IMG/VR virus record: IMGVR_UViG_3300027659_000037
Coordinates: 1-60,661 of that record
Direction: 5' to 3' (one strand)
DNA length: 60,661 bases
Source: a virus
Position 1 is the stretch's first letter; each line of letters begins with the position of its first letter. The notes below the pieces were generated by a model, which was not told the DNA's origin, made no database searches, and saw nothing but the letters and a program-made list of their open reading frames with translations. Shown here in pieces: positions 37,275 to 46,801 of this stretch. The position numbers and the translations under genes were made by a program.

Positions 37275-40112
37275 ATGTTAAAACAATTCTACGAGAAAGC
37301 ATTGCCAAGTCAGGGTGTCTACTGTGTCAGTGGTTTGTCCAACGGGAGAATGGCAAACCGATTCGCGGAGACACTCGACGGCGTATTGGAAGAAATTGAA
37401 AAGCTTAATAAAAAGGGGGCAGATGTATTTGTAGCACTGGGGACGTTTGAAGGGTACAGCCGTAAGGCAGATGACTGTTTATTCGTCAGGTCGTTCTTCA
37501 TTGATCTGGATGTAGGTGAAGGCAAGAAGTGCGCAACAAAAGAGGATGCCCATGCAGAGATAGAAAGCATCCTAAACCAGACAGGACTACCGGAACCCGT
37601 GCGGATTGATTCAGGCGGTGGCATACACGCTTACTGGATCATGGACACAGACATCCCCAAGGATGAATGGAAGCCAGCCGCAGAGGTATTCAAATCGCTT
37701 TGCCTACAGTATGGCGCTATTGATCCCGTAGTTACAGCAGATGCTGCACGAATCATGCGGTGTCCTGAGACATTCAATCACAAGACAGGGACTCCACGCC
37801 CTACATCAATCATCAGCAATGAGATTCCTGTATATGAATGGAAAGAGTTCAAAGCGTTTTTGTTGGGTGAAGAAGGCGAGGTTGTAGCGGTAGAGCCTAG
37901 GTCGCCTGAGATGGAGGATATTCTTGCAAGCATACCCAAAGGCTTGGATGAAGATACCAAGGCGCTGTTAAAGCTGGATAACTTCCCGAGGACGTATGAA
38001 GCTCTCATAAATAAATCAAAAGATGGTGGGGGGTGTAATCAAGTTAAGTATGCCTACGATCATGCTCATGAATTAGAAGAACCAATGTGGCACGCGATCA
38101 TAGCAATCGCAAAGTTCTGTGATGACGGCGCAGATGCCATACACGGATTATCTCAACCTGACCCAAGATATTCACATGCAGAAACCGAAGAAGTTGCAGG
38201 TCGCGCGCCTGCTCCACGCACCTGTGAGTGGTTCATCAAAGACTATCCCGAACGATGCGATGGATGTCAACACAGAGGCAAGATCGTCAGTCCCATCACT
38301 CTTGCCAGAGAGTTCACCCCCGCCCCGAAAACAAATAAGGAGAAACCAGTATGGGAGGTATCGGATACCAAAGCGATTTCTGATTTCCCAGAATTTCTGA
38401 TGCCCTACGTGCGGGGACAGCACGGCGGTATTTACTTTGTTCCAGCACCTAAAGTTGACAAGAAAGGCGTAAAGCACCAAGACGATCCTATCCTTATCCT
38501 TGCAAACAACCTTTACCCCGTCGTTCGTATGGTCAGCCCACACGAAGGCGAATGCTTACAGATGCGTCTTGAACTCCCCAAAGACGGAAATCGTGAGTTT
38601 TTACTTCCAATGAAGCATGTCTATGCCAAGGAAGCCTTCAAGGCCATCATGTCGAGCAATGGCGTTTTCTTCAACTCAGCACATGACCAACATCTTATGA
38701 ACTACATCGTTAAATGGGGACAATTCATGCAAACAACCGACAAAGCACTTTTGATGCGTATGCAAATGGGATGGACGCAAGAGCGTACAGATCCAGATTG
38801 GGACAAGCGGAGCTTCGTCATCGGCAAGAAAGAGATCACGCACACAGGCGAGATCATTGATGCGCCCTCTTCTCCTTTTGTCAAAGGGCTTGCCAAGCAC
38901 CTGACACAGCACGGCACGTTAGAGCGCTGGCGTGAGTCGATAGATTTCTTGAACAACCCAGAGTTTGAACTTCATGCGTTTGCTGCTATGAGTGGGTTTG
39001 GTTCCCCATTGATGCCCTTTACGTCAACTTCCGGCGTGGTTATGAGCCTTACTGGCAAGTCAGGCAATGCCAAGACAGGCGCAATGTACGGTGGCCTGAG
39101 CGTGTTTGGGCATCCCAAGGATCTGAGTGTGGTCAAGGCAACTGATAACGGATTGACAGGACGTTACCTCGGTCTGCACAACCTGATGTTTGGGTTAGAT
39201 GAAGTGGGCGACAAGAAGGCTGAGGAGTTGGGTAGTTTGATCCACGGTATCTCTCATGGTAAAGCCAAGATCAGGATGCAGAGTTCAGTCAACGCTGAAC
39301 GAGAGTATGAGATGTCTGCCTCATTGATTGCTGTGCTTACATCGAACCATGGGCTTTACGGCATATTGGAATCTAAGAAGATGAGCCTTGATGGGGAAGC
39401 AGCTCGACTGATTGAGCTGGCTATCAGGAAGCCCCGTATGCTCGAGTTGGACGGCACACTCGGGCCAAAGATCTTTGACGCATTCCGGTTTAACTACGGA
39501 CACGCTGGCCCCCTATTTATGCGCCACGTCATGATGGAAGGTGACCAATACATACTCGATCAGATCAAGTACTGGGAAGATAGATTCTTGAAAGACTTTG
39601 GTAACTACAGCGAGTACCGTTTCTATCAAAACCTTGTAGCAGCAAACTTCACAGGGGCATCAATCGCCAACGAGACCAAGCTGACAGGCTACGACATTGA
39701 GCGCATCTACCCCAGAGTCATCCAAGAGATGATTAGCATCAGAGAGACCGTGGTGCGGGTCAACTTCACAGACTATCAATCCCTGCTTGGTGACTTCATC
39801 AACAAGAATATGGCGAACATCCTTGTGCTTAAAGATGGCAAGACCACAATGGAACCCCGGGGCCAGATCGTTGCGCGTATTGTCAGTGATGAGAATCTTT
39901 TGCAAGTCTCCAAGTCTGAGTTCAAGAAGTATCTGTCAGAGCGCATGATTGGGGCGCGGGAGTTTGAGGCAGACATGCGGGAACGCAAGGTGCTGTTTGA
40001 TGATAAGAAGGGGCGGCTGACCACAGGTTGGAAGAGCGCTATCAGTACTGATCCGGCATACTTGTATTGGTTCAGAACAGAGATCCCAAGCGAACTGCTC
40101 AATGGTTTCTGA
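37275..40112 (+). CDS. Primase-helicase (archaeo-eukaryotic-type primase domain plus AAA/DUF927-like helicase)
   Basis: 945 aa. N-terminal primase region: FFIDLDVG (about residues 75-82) and DSGGGIHAYWIM. A C-rich ERCDGCQHRG may bind zinc (about residue 330). Helicase: Walker A GKSGNAKTG (594-602), Walker B FGLDEVG (about 640), and SNHGLYGIL. Provides primer synthesis and unwinding for the family A polymerase. Largest early gene. Confidence 0.88.
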   Translation: MLKQFYEKALPSQGVYCVSGLSNGRMANRFAETLDGVLEEIEKLNKKGADVFVALGTFEGYSRKADDCLFVRSFFIDLDVGEGKKCATKEDAHAEIESILNQTGLPEPVRIDSGGGIHAYWIMDTDIPKDEWKPAAEVFKSLCLQYGAIDPVVTADAARIMRCPETFNHKTGTPRPTSIISNEIPVYEWKEFKAFLLGEEGEVVAVEPRSPEMEDILASIPKGLDEDTKALLKLDNFPRTYEALINKSKDGGGCNQVKYAYDHAHELEEPMWHAIIAIAKFCDDGADAIHGLSQPDPRYSHAETEEVAGRAPAPRTCEWFIKDYPERCDGCQHRGKIVSPITLAREFTPAPKTNKEKPVWEVSDTKAISDFPEFLMPYVRGQHGGIYFVPAPKVDKKGVKHQDDPILILANNLYPVVRMVSPHEGECLQMRLELPKDGNREFLLPMKHVYAKEAFKAIMSSNGVFFNSAHDQHLMNYIVKWGQFMQTTDKALLMRMQMGWTQERTDPDWDKRSFVIGKKEITHTGEIIDAPSSPFVKGLAKHLTQHGTLERWRESIDFLNNPEFELHAFAAMSGFGSPLMPFTSTSGVVMSLTGKSGNAKTGAMYGGLSVFGHPKDLSVVKATDNGLTGRYLGLHNLMFGLDEVGDKKAEELGSLIHGISHGKAKIRMQSSVNAEREYEMSASLIAVLTSNHGLYGILESKKMSLDGEAARLIELAIRKPRMLELDGTLGPKIFDAFRFNYGHAGPLFMRHVMMEGDQYILDQIKYWEDRFLKDFGNYSEYRFYQNLVAANFTGASIANETKLTGYDIERIYPRVIQEMISIRETVVRVNFTDYQSLLGDFINKNMANILVLKDGKTTMEPRGQIVARIVSDENLLQVSKSEFKKYLSERMIGAREFEADMRERKVLFDDKKGRLTTGWKSAISTDPAYLYWFRTEIPSELLNGF

Positions 40113-40296
40113 ACCAGATTGGGTATTTCCGTTTGAAGTTATGGAGGTAGGGGACAGTTTCTTTGTCCCCACCCTTCGCTTTGCTGAGATGATCTACTCG
40201 ATTGACAGCGGTGCAAAACGTGCCGGTATTAGGGTCAAGTCCTACATCGTCGTCAAAGAAGATCACATCGGAGTGCGCACGTGGCGCATCCGTTAA
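40102..40296 (+). CDS. Small conserved phage protein (VGDSFFVPT type)
   Basis: 64 aa. FEVMEVGDSFFVPTLRFAEMIYSID and VRTWRI are elements I recall in many phages. Unknown function. Last gene of the early block; its stop overlaps that of the convergent 2168-aa gene. Confidence 0.72.
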   Translation: MVSEPDWVFPFEVMEVGDSFFVPTLRFAEMIYSIDSGAKRAGIRVKSYIVVKEDHIGVRTWRIR

Positions 40297-43200
40297 GGCT
40301 TGACTCCATACGCTTTAAACATTGCGATCATTTCATGTTTAATCATGTTCTCTTGCAGGATAGTCACTTTCAACATTTTATCTCGTATCTTAGGGCTTAG
40401 ACTTCCATCTAAACGGATCTGATTTGCCTCAGCCCTGAGTCTATTAAGTTCAACAACCTGTTGTTTGTAGATTTCTACAATATCCCTGTGCATGGGATTT
40501 TGCATGTCGTACTTTATTCCTGCAACTGGCGCGGCGGTATCAAATGTATTTAATTTTTGTTGGATTTCTTTTATTTGTTTTTCAACTGAACTAAATTCTC
40601 GAGAGTCCACATTGGACTTTGACCCAAAGAAAGATCCAATCAAAGGTAAATCAGTTTTAGGGTTGAACTCTTTTGCACCTTTGCTTAAATTAAACATACC
40701 GTAGATTAACTCGCCAACCTTGCCAAGACCGTCAAGATAGCTGTTTGTAAAAAAGTACAGCGTGTTAGGGCTAACATCAACTCCACCCACGCCAAGTCCC
40801 GGCACGTCTGATTTAAACAATTCTTTGGCAACGGTCTTGTATATCTCAGGAATCTTGTCCCCGCCTGTGTACGCATCGCCCATGCGTCGCGCTGTTGCGC
40901 TGTTGATATCTTGCCCAATGCCGTTTTTGTTCATTAGAAATTCGGTCAGGGGTCGAATCACAGTAGGCATCAATGAGTCAACGGCAAAAGCCAAAGGTGC
41001 TTCAGATGCGGGAATCTTAGAAATAGGAAGCGGCACAAACGAGTCTGCCATGATGGACATCACAATACTACTCATGCCATCTTTAAGGGAAGTCTGCCCA
41101 CGAGTCATGCCAGCAACTTGTGCACCCATCGCTGCAAATGCTCCCAAACCAAATCCCCACGGCACTTGAAAGATTACACCTCTGCCCAAGCCTAGACTCT
41201 CTGAAACACTGTCAGGAATATGAAACCGAGCGTTGCGAGTCCATTGCTGCATGTTGTCAGTCTTGACTGTGTTGCGCCCAAACTCATCGTCAGGAGCCAT
41301 CATCTCTGCCATCATGTACAAAAGGTACCCCATGCCAGACAAGGCAGTAATCATGATCCGTGCATTGCGTTGCTTCTCCGCGTAGGCGGTACGGAACTTA
41401 GCCACAGCCTCAGGGTCACTTTGAATGTTGGCAGGCAAACCAGCCACCACGTCATCAATGTTACGGAACGCAGGCGCAACGGCTTCAATGGAGCGTTTGG
41501 CACTGATTGCTGAGGGGCGGATAAACATGTACAACGCACCCATGCCACGGCTGTACGTACCCTTCTGCTCAAAGTTGGTCATCTCTTTTGCATAGGTCGC
41601 CGCTTGAACTGCCGCCGCTTTTTCAGCCGCAGACATCTGACCGTTGGGGCCGGGCGTTGTTGAGAGGCCGTTCGCTATTTGTTCTTTTAGGGCACGTTCT
41701 TTCTCTTGAGCGTACACCGCTGCGCGGCTGGTAAATTCAAACATGTTGTTCCATGTATCTACCAGCAGGTTGAACTGATCTAGTTTGGTGATCGTACGTG
41801 ATTTGCCAGTAGATTCAGCCAGCTTTTCCATATTGGTTTTCAAAGAGAAGCTTTGTATGTAAGTAGTCTTTGCACCGTTTTCAAGGTACTCAACCATATT
41901 CTTTACGTACGCATCCTCTTTCACCATCTTAGCAAGCAGTGCTTTGCTTTCGGGATCGCTTCGATCATGTAAGGAAGCAACTTTCCACGCCTTGGCTATA
42001 CCGTTATTGGCAACAATGTTTGCCGCCATTGATGTAGCGTACTGAAGTGCGGCAGCAGGGCCACGATCTGCACCAATGTTGAATGAATTAAACAACGCGT
42101 CGCGTATAAAGTTCATCGGCGCAAAGTTGTAGTTGTACCGTGTATGCAGCGAGCCAAAGAAGCCAGTTACTCGATTGGCAGTGTCAAGCAATGTATTGGT
42201 ATCTTGGTAGGTATACCGCAAAGAGTTCAGCAGCTTCTGATTGGTGATCTTGAGAATATCTAGTGAGCCATCTTTGTTGTAGTGAAAGATGTAATCCTCA
42301 CCCTTGTACTTCTTCATGTCGATGTTGTTGCGTTCCAAAAACTCAAAGTGCTTGATGTCCCCCGGAATAATGCCAGCTTCCATTGCATTCTTGATCGACT
42401 GTGTATAGTGTTTACGCCCCGCACGCCCCGCCGCGCGGATAGCATCGGACAAGCTCTGCAAAATTGGGTTATCGGAGACACTGAACCGACCGTCCATAGC
42501 AGCTTGGTATTCCTGCAACTCACGTCCGTTGCGGCGGCTATCAAAATCAAAACTGTCGTCAGCTTGTTTCTTGCCACGATCTTTGCCTTTGAACGGCATG
42601 TAGTTTTTAAACCCGTACAACCCAACAAGGTTTGATACAGGTGTAGACCAATAGTTGCCTTCTCTATTCAGTTCTGTCGTAGTCTTATGCAACTCACGCA
42701 TGGTCGTATAAATTGCTTGAATAGCGTTGTACTCGGCAGGGTTGTTCTGCTGCATATCAGCCAACTGCTGCTCCCGCAAGGCAACTTCAGACTGCTCAAG
42801 TCCCAACACATTGAATGCGCCGTCGTTGATATCTATGGGCATACCTTGCTTAGCTTTGCCGGGAGGCGCGGGTCTATTAAGACGTTCACGCACCTTGTCA
42901 GAAACGCGAGGGCCGTCTCCGTACGCATCAGCGTAGGTATTGGCAAGGTTGGTCAACTCAGTTCGCAAAGCTTTAAGTTGGACTTGAGTCAGTTCTGTTT
43001 TGTGGATCAAACCCGGCTTGTTGGTACGCTCGTCCCCAACAATCTGCACGCGACGTTCAGCAGGGCTGATCTGCACATTATTTTGAGTAAGCAGTTTTTG
43101 TTGACTCAAGGGCACAGTCAGTATAAATTTAACGAGCCGACGCTCAGGCTCGTGCATAGCCTCAGCAATTCTGTGCAGGCGGTTTAGCGCGGGTTTCAGG

Positions 43201-46200
43201 TCTTGCCCAATCAGCGCTGCATATTCTGTTACTTGGCTTTGCAGTTTGTTTTCTGTATCTTGCACACGGTTGATGTACTCGTTCTCACCAAGCGCTGCGC
43301 TGGTGACCGCCCACTCATAGAAGTTGGTGAATTTACCGTTTAAGTCCCGTGAAATCTTACCTGCAAGGTTGTATGTATCGAACAAGTATTTTGCTTCAGT
43401 GCGTCTGTCCACAAGCCATGTGGCAATCCGTCTCCAGCCTTCAGCTGTTGTAAACAACTTCTTTACAAAGTTTTTGCCATCCGGCGCGTCATTGCGATCG
43501 GGGTTGTAAGCAGAGTTGTCACCGTCAATACCATTAGCTGGCCCACTAGCTGGCAACGGTTTCATACTGATCGTACCTTTTTCAGGTACAGCCAGTATGT
43601 CTTCAAATGCAGCTTCAATTTCCAGCCGGTAATTGATGGGAGCTTCCATATCAAGCTTGCCACGCTTGAACAATTCTTTTGTGACGCCAAGCAGTTCAGC
43701 CACCTTCAGCTTAAACTCAGACCACATGGACTTCTTCTCAGGCAAAATTGTTTCTGTCTCTCCTACACCTTGCCGCAACTTAGCCAACTCCAATTGGAAA
43801 GACTTGTTGGTCATAGAGTAGCTGACAAACTCATACAAGTTTTTGTATGCCTCAGGAAACTTCTTGGCAAAAAACTGTCTACTGTCGTCCATTATGCTTT
43901 GCAGTTGTTCCGCTGCTTCAAGCTGCGCCATTGTTAACCCGACACCGTTCTTAGTTAAGAATATATTTAATACCTTAATAGTGGCGGCGTGTACAAGCTC
44001 GTGCATCAACACAGCTTCAGTCGCGCCAAATGGGGTTACAAAGATCGTGTCCGAAGCTGGGTCATAGATTGCAACGTCCTTGCCGGGCAGCTTGTCAACC
44101 ATTTGAATCTGGGTGTTCAGCTTCATGCTGAAAATTGCTTGGGCAATGTTTCGGAAGAACTTATTGTTTGCAGAAGTGCGCAGGAACTGCAACACGCCTT
44201 GGATGTTGTTACCCTTTATATGGGCAAGTACAGCATCAGGCACAAGCCCCTGAGTAGAAGTTCGCTGGCTGGCTTGATTGAGCTTGTCGTACTTCTCTTT
44301 GTTCTGTTTATGTTCTTGCTCAATCTTGTTCTGCACTTCAGCAATACGCAACGCAACGTTACGTTTCTGGTCATTGGTCATCCGTCTTTCTTTTTGAAGC
44401 AGATGAACTCCAAGATTCGCAAAACCTACGTCCTGCTGTAGCCCAGCATTACTAATAATTTGTTGCAGGTATACCTGCTTGTCACCGTCATTAAGTTCGC
44501 CCCATGCAGGAAACTCCACCCCAAACAACTTGCTGCTGACGGCGCGGTTCTGCTCATAGGCGTTTACAAAGCGTTGCTGCTCTGTAGTGAGATTTAATTT
44601 ATCAGCGCTTTTCTTTTTGCGATACGCATCAAGTGCCGCCGCCGCATTGTTGTGTTCTTCAATCGTGTTTTGCCTGATGTTGTCAAAGTAGACATCTTTC
44701 TCGTCAGGCCTTAAATCATTCCACGCAGGGATGAGAACACCTTCCTCACGTTTGGCATCACGGGTTAGGTCATACTCCTCACGCATCTCAGCCGTGATTT
44801 CATATCTACCTTCCTTAGACTCTTCACCTTCTTTTAGAACTTCATATCTTGGTATGGTTCTTGGTTTGCCTTCTTCGTCTACCTTAGACTCAGCCAAATT
44901 CTTCTGGTAATCTTCGTCTGCTGTCTGTTCATACTTGTCAGCCAACTCCATTGCAGCTTGGAGGTTTACCTCGCTACTTTGTTCAGTAGCTACATAACCC
45001 GGAGTTGTGTCAATGCGTTCAGGCTTGCTTGTTGTAACTAATGGAGCGGGCTGTATTGCCTTTCCTGCACCAGTGTCTGTAGCAGGTGTTCCAGTATCAA
45101 CCACTCTGTCTGATTGAGTTGTAGTAGTTCCTCCGGGGGTGACGACAGCACCGGGTTTGCCAGCCACAGTAGCGCCTGCTCCACCTGCACTTGCGATAGG
45201 TTCATTAACATTTTGACCCTTTTCTTTATCTATTTCTTTCCCTGTATGCAAAAACCATAGGGCTTGTTTTACTCCGCCTATTTCTTTTTCTAATTCTTCA
45301 ATTGCTGCTACTGCGTCCCTAACTTTTTGTGAACTGTTACGGCGCAACGTTGGCGCAAAGCCTAAAGCCTCGCGTTTCTTTTCAAGTTCTTCTAATTGAG
45401 CAGTTCTTTCTTGGATGAGCCGATCAACAGTTTCTTCTCTACTCTCAGTAGGAGGCGCAGTCTCATCCGGTTTGACCTCTGTCGTTGCAGGAGTAGTCTC
45501 AATCGGTTTGGTTGCCTGCCCAATAGGCACAGCGGGGCTGAGCATTGCCTCAGTTTCTGCATCAACCTTGGGCGCAGTTCCCGTAGTTTCAGTTTTAGTT
45601 TGGGTCTGCTGAATCTGCTGCTGTTCTTTAAGCGCTTCTGCTTTTTCTTTTTCAAACCTAGCGGTGTAGCCTTCACGCCCACCGATCGCTGCGCCCATAC
45701 CAGCACCAGCTAAACCTTCTAAAGTGCCTTGACTGACAACACCACGAAATGTGGGTACATCAAAGCCTTCACGTTGCAACGCCAAATTTTGTGCGAGTTG
45801 TTCTTGCCCGCCCTGTGGAAACTCGGTTGCAAGCTCTTTACCTGCTGTAATTGCGCCTTGTTTAATAGCCCCGCGTTCAGCAGCTTTTTTGGTCTCTTGT
45901 TCCGCTACCGCTTTAACCGCAGCTCTGGTGGCTTCCTTGCCTGCTGTCTGTGTGGCGGCGGTAGTGGCAGCTTGTTCTGCTGTGGTTCGCCCAATAATAT
46001 CTTTTGCCAACTGCCGAGCAAGGATAGGCTCTGCACCTGTTCTGGCCCCAACTGCGCCAATACCTGCGCCAAGTAGGATCTGATCTAAGTTCTTACCGTC
46101 GTATTCTTGCGCCTTAACCGCAACAGCTTCAATCTGCTCAGGCGTCATCTTGGTTTTTTCAGTCAATACCTGTTTGGTAGCGTCATATATTGCACCCTTA

Positions 46201-46799
46201 ACAGTGCCCGCGCCCATGATTGCGCCTGTACCCAGCGTTAAACCTGCACCTACCAACGGCGCACCACCAGTAAATAAAGTAACCAAGCCAGCGGCAATAG
46301 CAGGAGCCGCAGTTCCAAGCGAATTGGAAATAAGATCAACAGGCGCAACAGACATTGCCTTAACACCCGCCGCTACTTGATCCAGAATACCTTTGTCCTC
46401 CGCCTCTTGCATGATGCGGGCAATTTCTTTGCTGTCGTTTTTGGACTGGGCACTGTACAAAGCAGCTATTTCGTTTTCTACACCACGAAGGCTTTTAGAC
46501 ACAGCATTGTTTGCGCCAAACGCATCAGCAATCATGCGCACACCTGTAACAACGCCAGCCCCCACCTTAAGCGGCACATCGGCAACCTGACGGAAAACGC
46601 TTTGGTCTTGTGGTGTTGCTTCAGGTGGTTTAACAGGTGCAGCAGCTTTAATAGTTAAAGGCATCCACTCGTTTTTTATCAGTCCAAACTTTTCACCTGT
46701 ATCAGGATTGCTCGCTGTTTTAGAAAAAGAAACCCACTCGTTGTTAACTAACGCAAAGCGTTCTCCAGTATCAGGATTGGTGGCGGTTTGGAGTGCCAT
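40293..46799 (-). CDS. Very large multidomain internal virion / polyvalent protein with metallopeptidase motif
   Basis: 2168 aa. The N-terminus has two copies of a 23-residue NPDTGE-type repeat, then a hydrophobic Gly/Ala-rich segment (about 155-205) and a long Gln/Glu/Lys/Pro region. HELVH at 933-937 with E990 as possible third ligand makes a zinc peptidase plausible. Residues about 1555-1740 resemble large polyvalent protein domains (LPD38-like, from recollection). Such proteins are packed in the virion and ejected. Distal gene of the right late block. Confidence 0.85.
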   Translation of the reverse strand: MALQTATNPDTGERFALVNNEWVSFSKTASNPDTGEKFGLIKNEWMPLTIKAAAPVKPPEATPQDQSVFRQVADVPLKVGAGVVTGVRMIADAFGANNAVSKSLRGVENEIAALYSAQSKNDSKEIARIMQEAEDKGILDQVAAGVKAMSVAPVDLISNSLGTAAPAIAAGLVTLFTGGAPLVGAGLTLGTGAIMGAGTVKGAIYDATKQVLTEKTKMTPEQIEAVAVKAQEYDGKNLDQILLGAGIGAVGARTGAEPILARQLAKDIIGRTTAEQAATTAATQTAGKEATRAAVKAVAEQETKKAAERGAIKQGAITAGKELATEFPQGGQEQLAQNLALQREGFDVPTFRGVVSQGTLEGLAGAGMGAAIGGREGYTARFEKEKAEALKEQQQIQQTQTKTETTGTAPKVDAETEAMLSPAVPIGQATKPIETTPATTEVKPDETAPPTESREETVDRLIQERTAQLEELEKKREALGFAPTLRRNSSQKVRDAVAAIEELEKEIGGVKQALWFLHTGKEIDKEKGQNVNEPIASAGGAGATVAGKPGAVVTPGGTTTTQSDRVVDTGTPATDTGAGKAIQPAPLVTTSKPERIDTTPGYVATEQSSEVNLQAAMELADKYEQTADEDYQKNLAESKVDEEGKPRTIPRYEVLKEGEESKEGRYEITAEMREEYDLTRDAKREEGVLIPAWNDLRPDEKDVYFDNIRQNTIEEHNNAAAALDAYRKKKSADKLNLTTEQQRFVNAYEQNRAVSSKLFGVEFPAWGELNDGDKQVYLQQIISNAGLQQDVGFANLGVHLLQKERRMTNDQKRNVALRIAEVQNKIEQEHKQNKEKYDKLNQASQRTSTQGLVPDAVLAHIKGNNIQGVLQFLRTSANNKFFRNIAQAIFSMKLNTQIQMVDKLPGKDVAIYDPASDTIFVTPFGATEAVLMHELVHAATIKVLNIFLTKNGVGLTMAQLEAAEQLQSIMDDSRQFFAKKFPEAYKNLYEFVSYSMTNKSFQLELAKLRQGVGETETILPEKKSMWSEFKLKVAELLGVTKELFKRGKLDMEAPINYRLEIEAAFEDILAVPEKGTISMKPLPASGPANGIDGDNSAYNPDRNDAPDGKNFVKKLFTTAEGWRRIATWLVDRRTEAKYLFDTYNLAGKISRDLNGKFTNFYEWAVTSAALGENEYINRVQDTENKLQSQVTEYAALIGQDLKPALNRLHRIAEAMHEPERRLVKFILTVPLSQQKLLTQNNVQISPAERRVQIVGDERTNKPGLIHKTELTQVQLKALRTELTNLANTYADAYGDGPRVSDKVRERLNRPAPPGKAKQGMPIDINDGAFNVLGLEQSEVALREQQLADMQQNNPAEYNAIQAIYTTMRELHKTTTELNREGNYWSTPVSNLVGLYGFKNYMPFKGKDRGKKQADDSFDFDSRRNGRELQEYQAAMDGRFSVSDNPILQSLSDAIRAAGRAGRKHYTQSIKNAMEAGIIPGDIKHFEFLERNNIDMKKYKGEDYIFHYNKDGSLDILKITNQKLLNSLRYTYQDTNTLLDTANRVTGFFGSLHTRYNYNFAPMNFIRDALFNSFNIGADRGPAAALQYATSMAANIVANNGIAKAWKVASLHDRSDPESKALLAKMVKEDAYVKNMVEYLENGAKTTYIQSFSLKTNMEKLAESTGKSRTITKLDQFNLLVDTWNNMFEFTSRAAVYAQEKERALKEQIANGLSTTPGPNGQMSAAEKAAAVQAATYAKEMTNFEQKGTYSRGMGALYMFIRPSAISAKRSIEAVAPAFRNIDDVVAGLPANIQSDPEAVAKFRTAYAEKQRNARIMITALSGMGYLLYMMAEMMAPDDEFGRNTVKTDNMQQWTRNARFHIPDSVSESLGLGRGVIFQVPWGFGLGAFAAMGAQVAGMTRGQTSLKDGMSSIVMSIMADSFVPLPISKIPASEAPLAFAVDSLMPTVIRPLTEFLMNKNGIGQDINSATARRMGDAYTGGDKIPEIYKTVAKELFKSDVPGLGVGGVDVSPNTLYFFTNSYLDGLGKVGELIYGMFNLSKGAKEFNPKTDLPLIGSFFGSKSNVDSREFSSVEKQIKEIQQKLNTFDTAAPVAGIKYDMQNPMHRDIVEIYKQQVVELNRLRAEANQIRLDGSLSPKIRDKMLKVTILQENMIKHEMIAMFKAYGVKP

Positions 46800-46801
46800 G
46801 T

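Noticed and set aside
40492-41169. Plus-strand frames opposite the 2168-aa gene
   Set aside because: Short, overlapping, and lacking ribosome sites; shadows of the long minus-strand gene.
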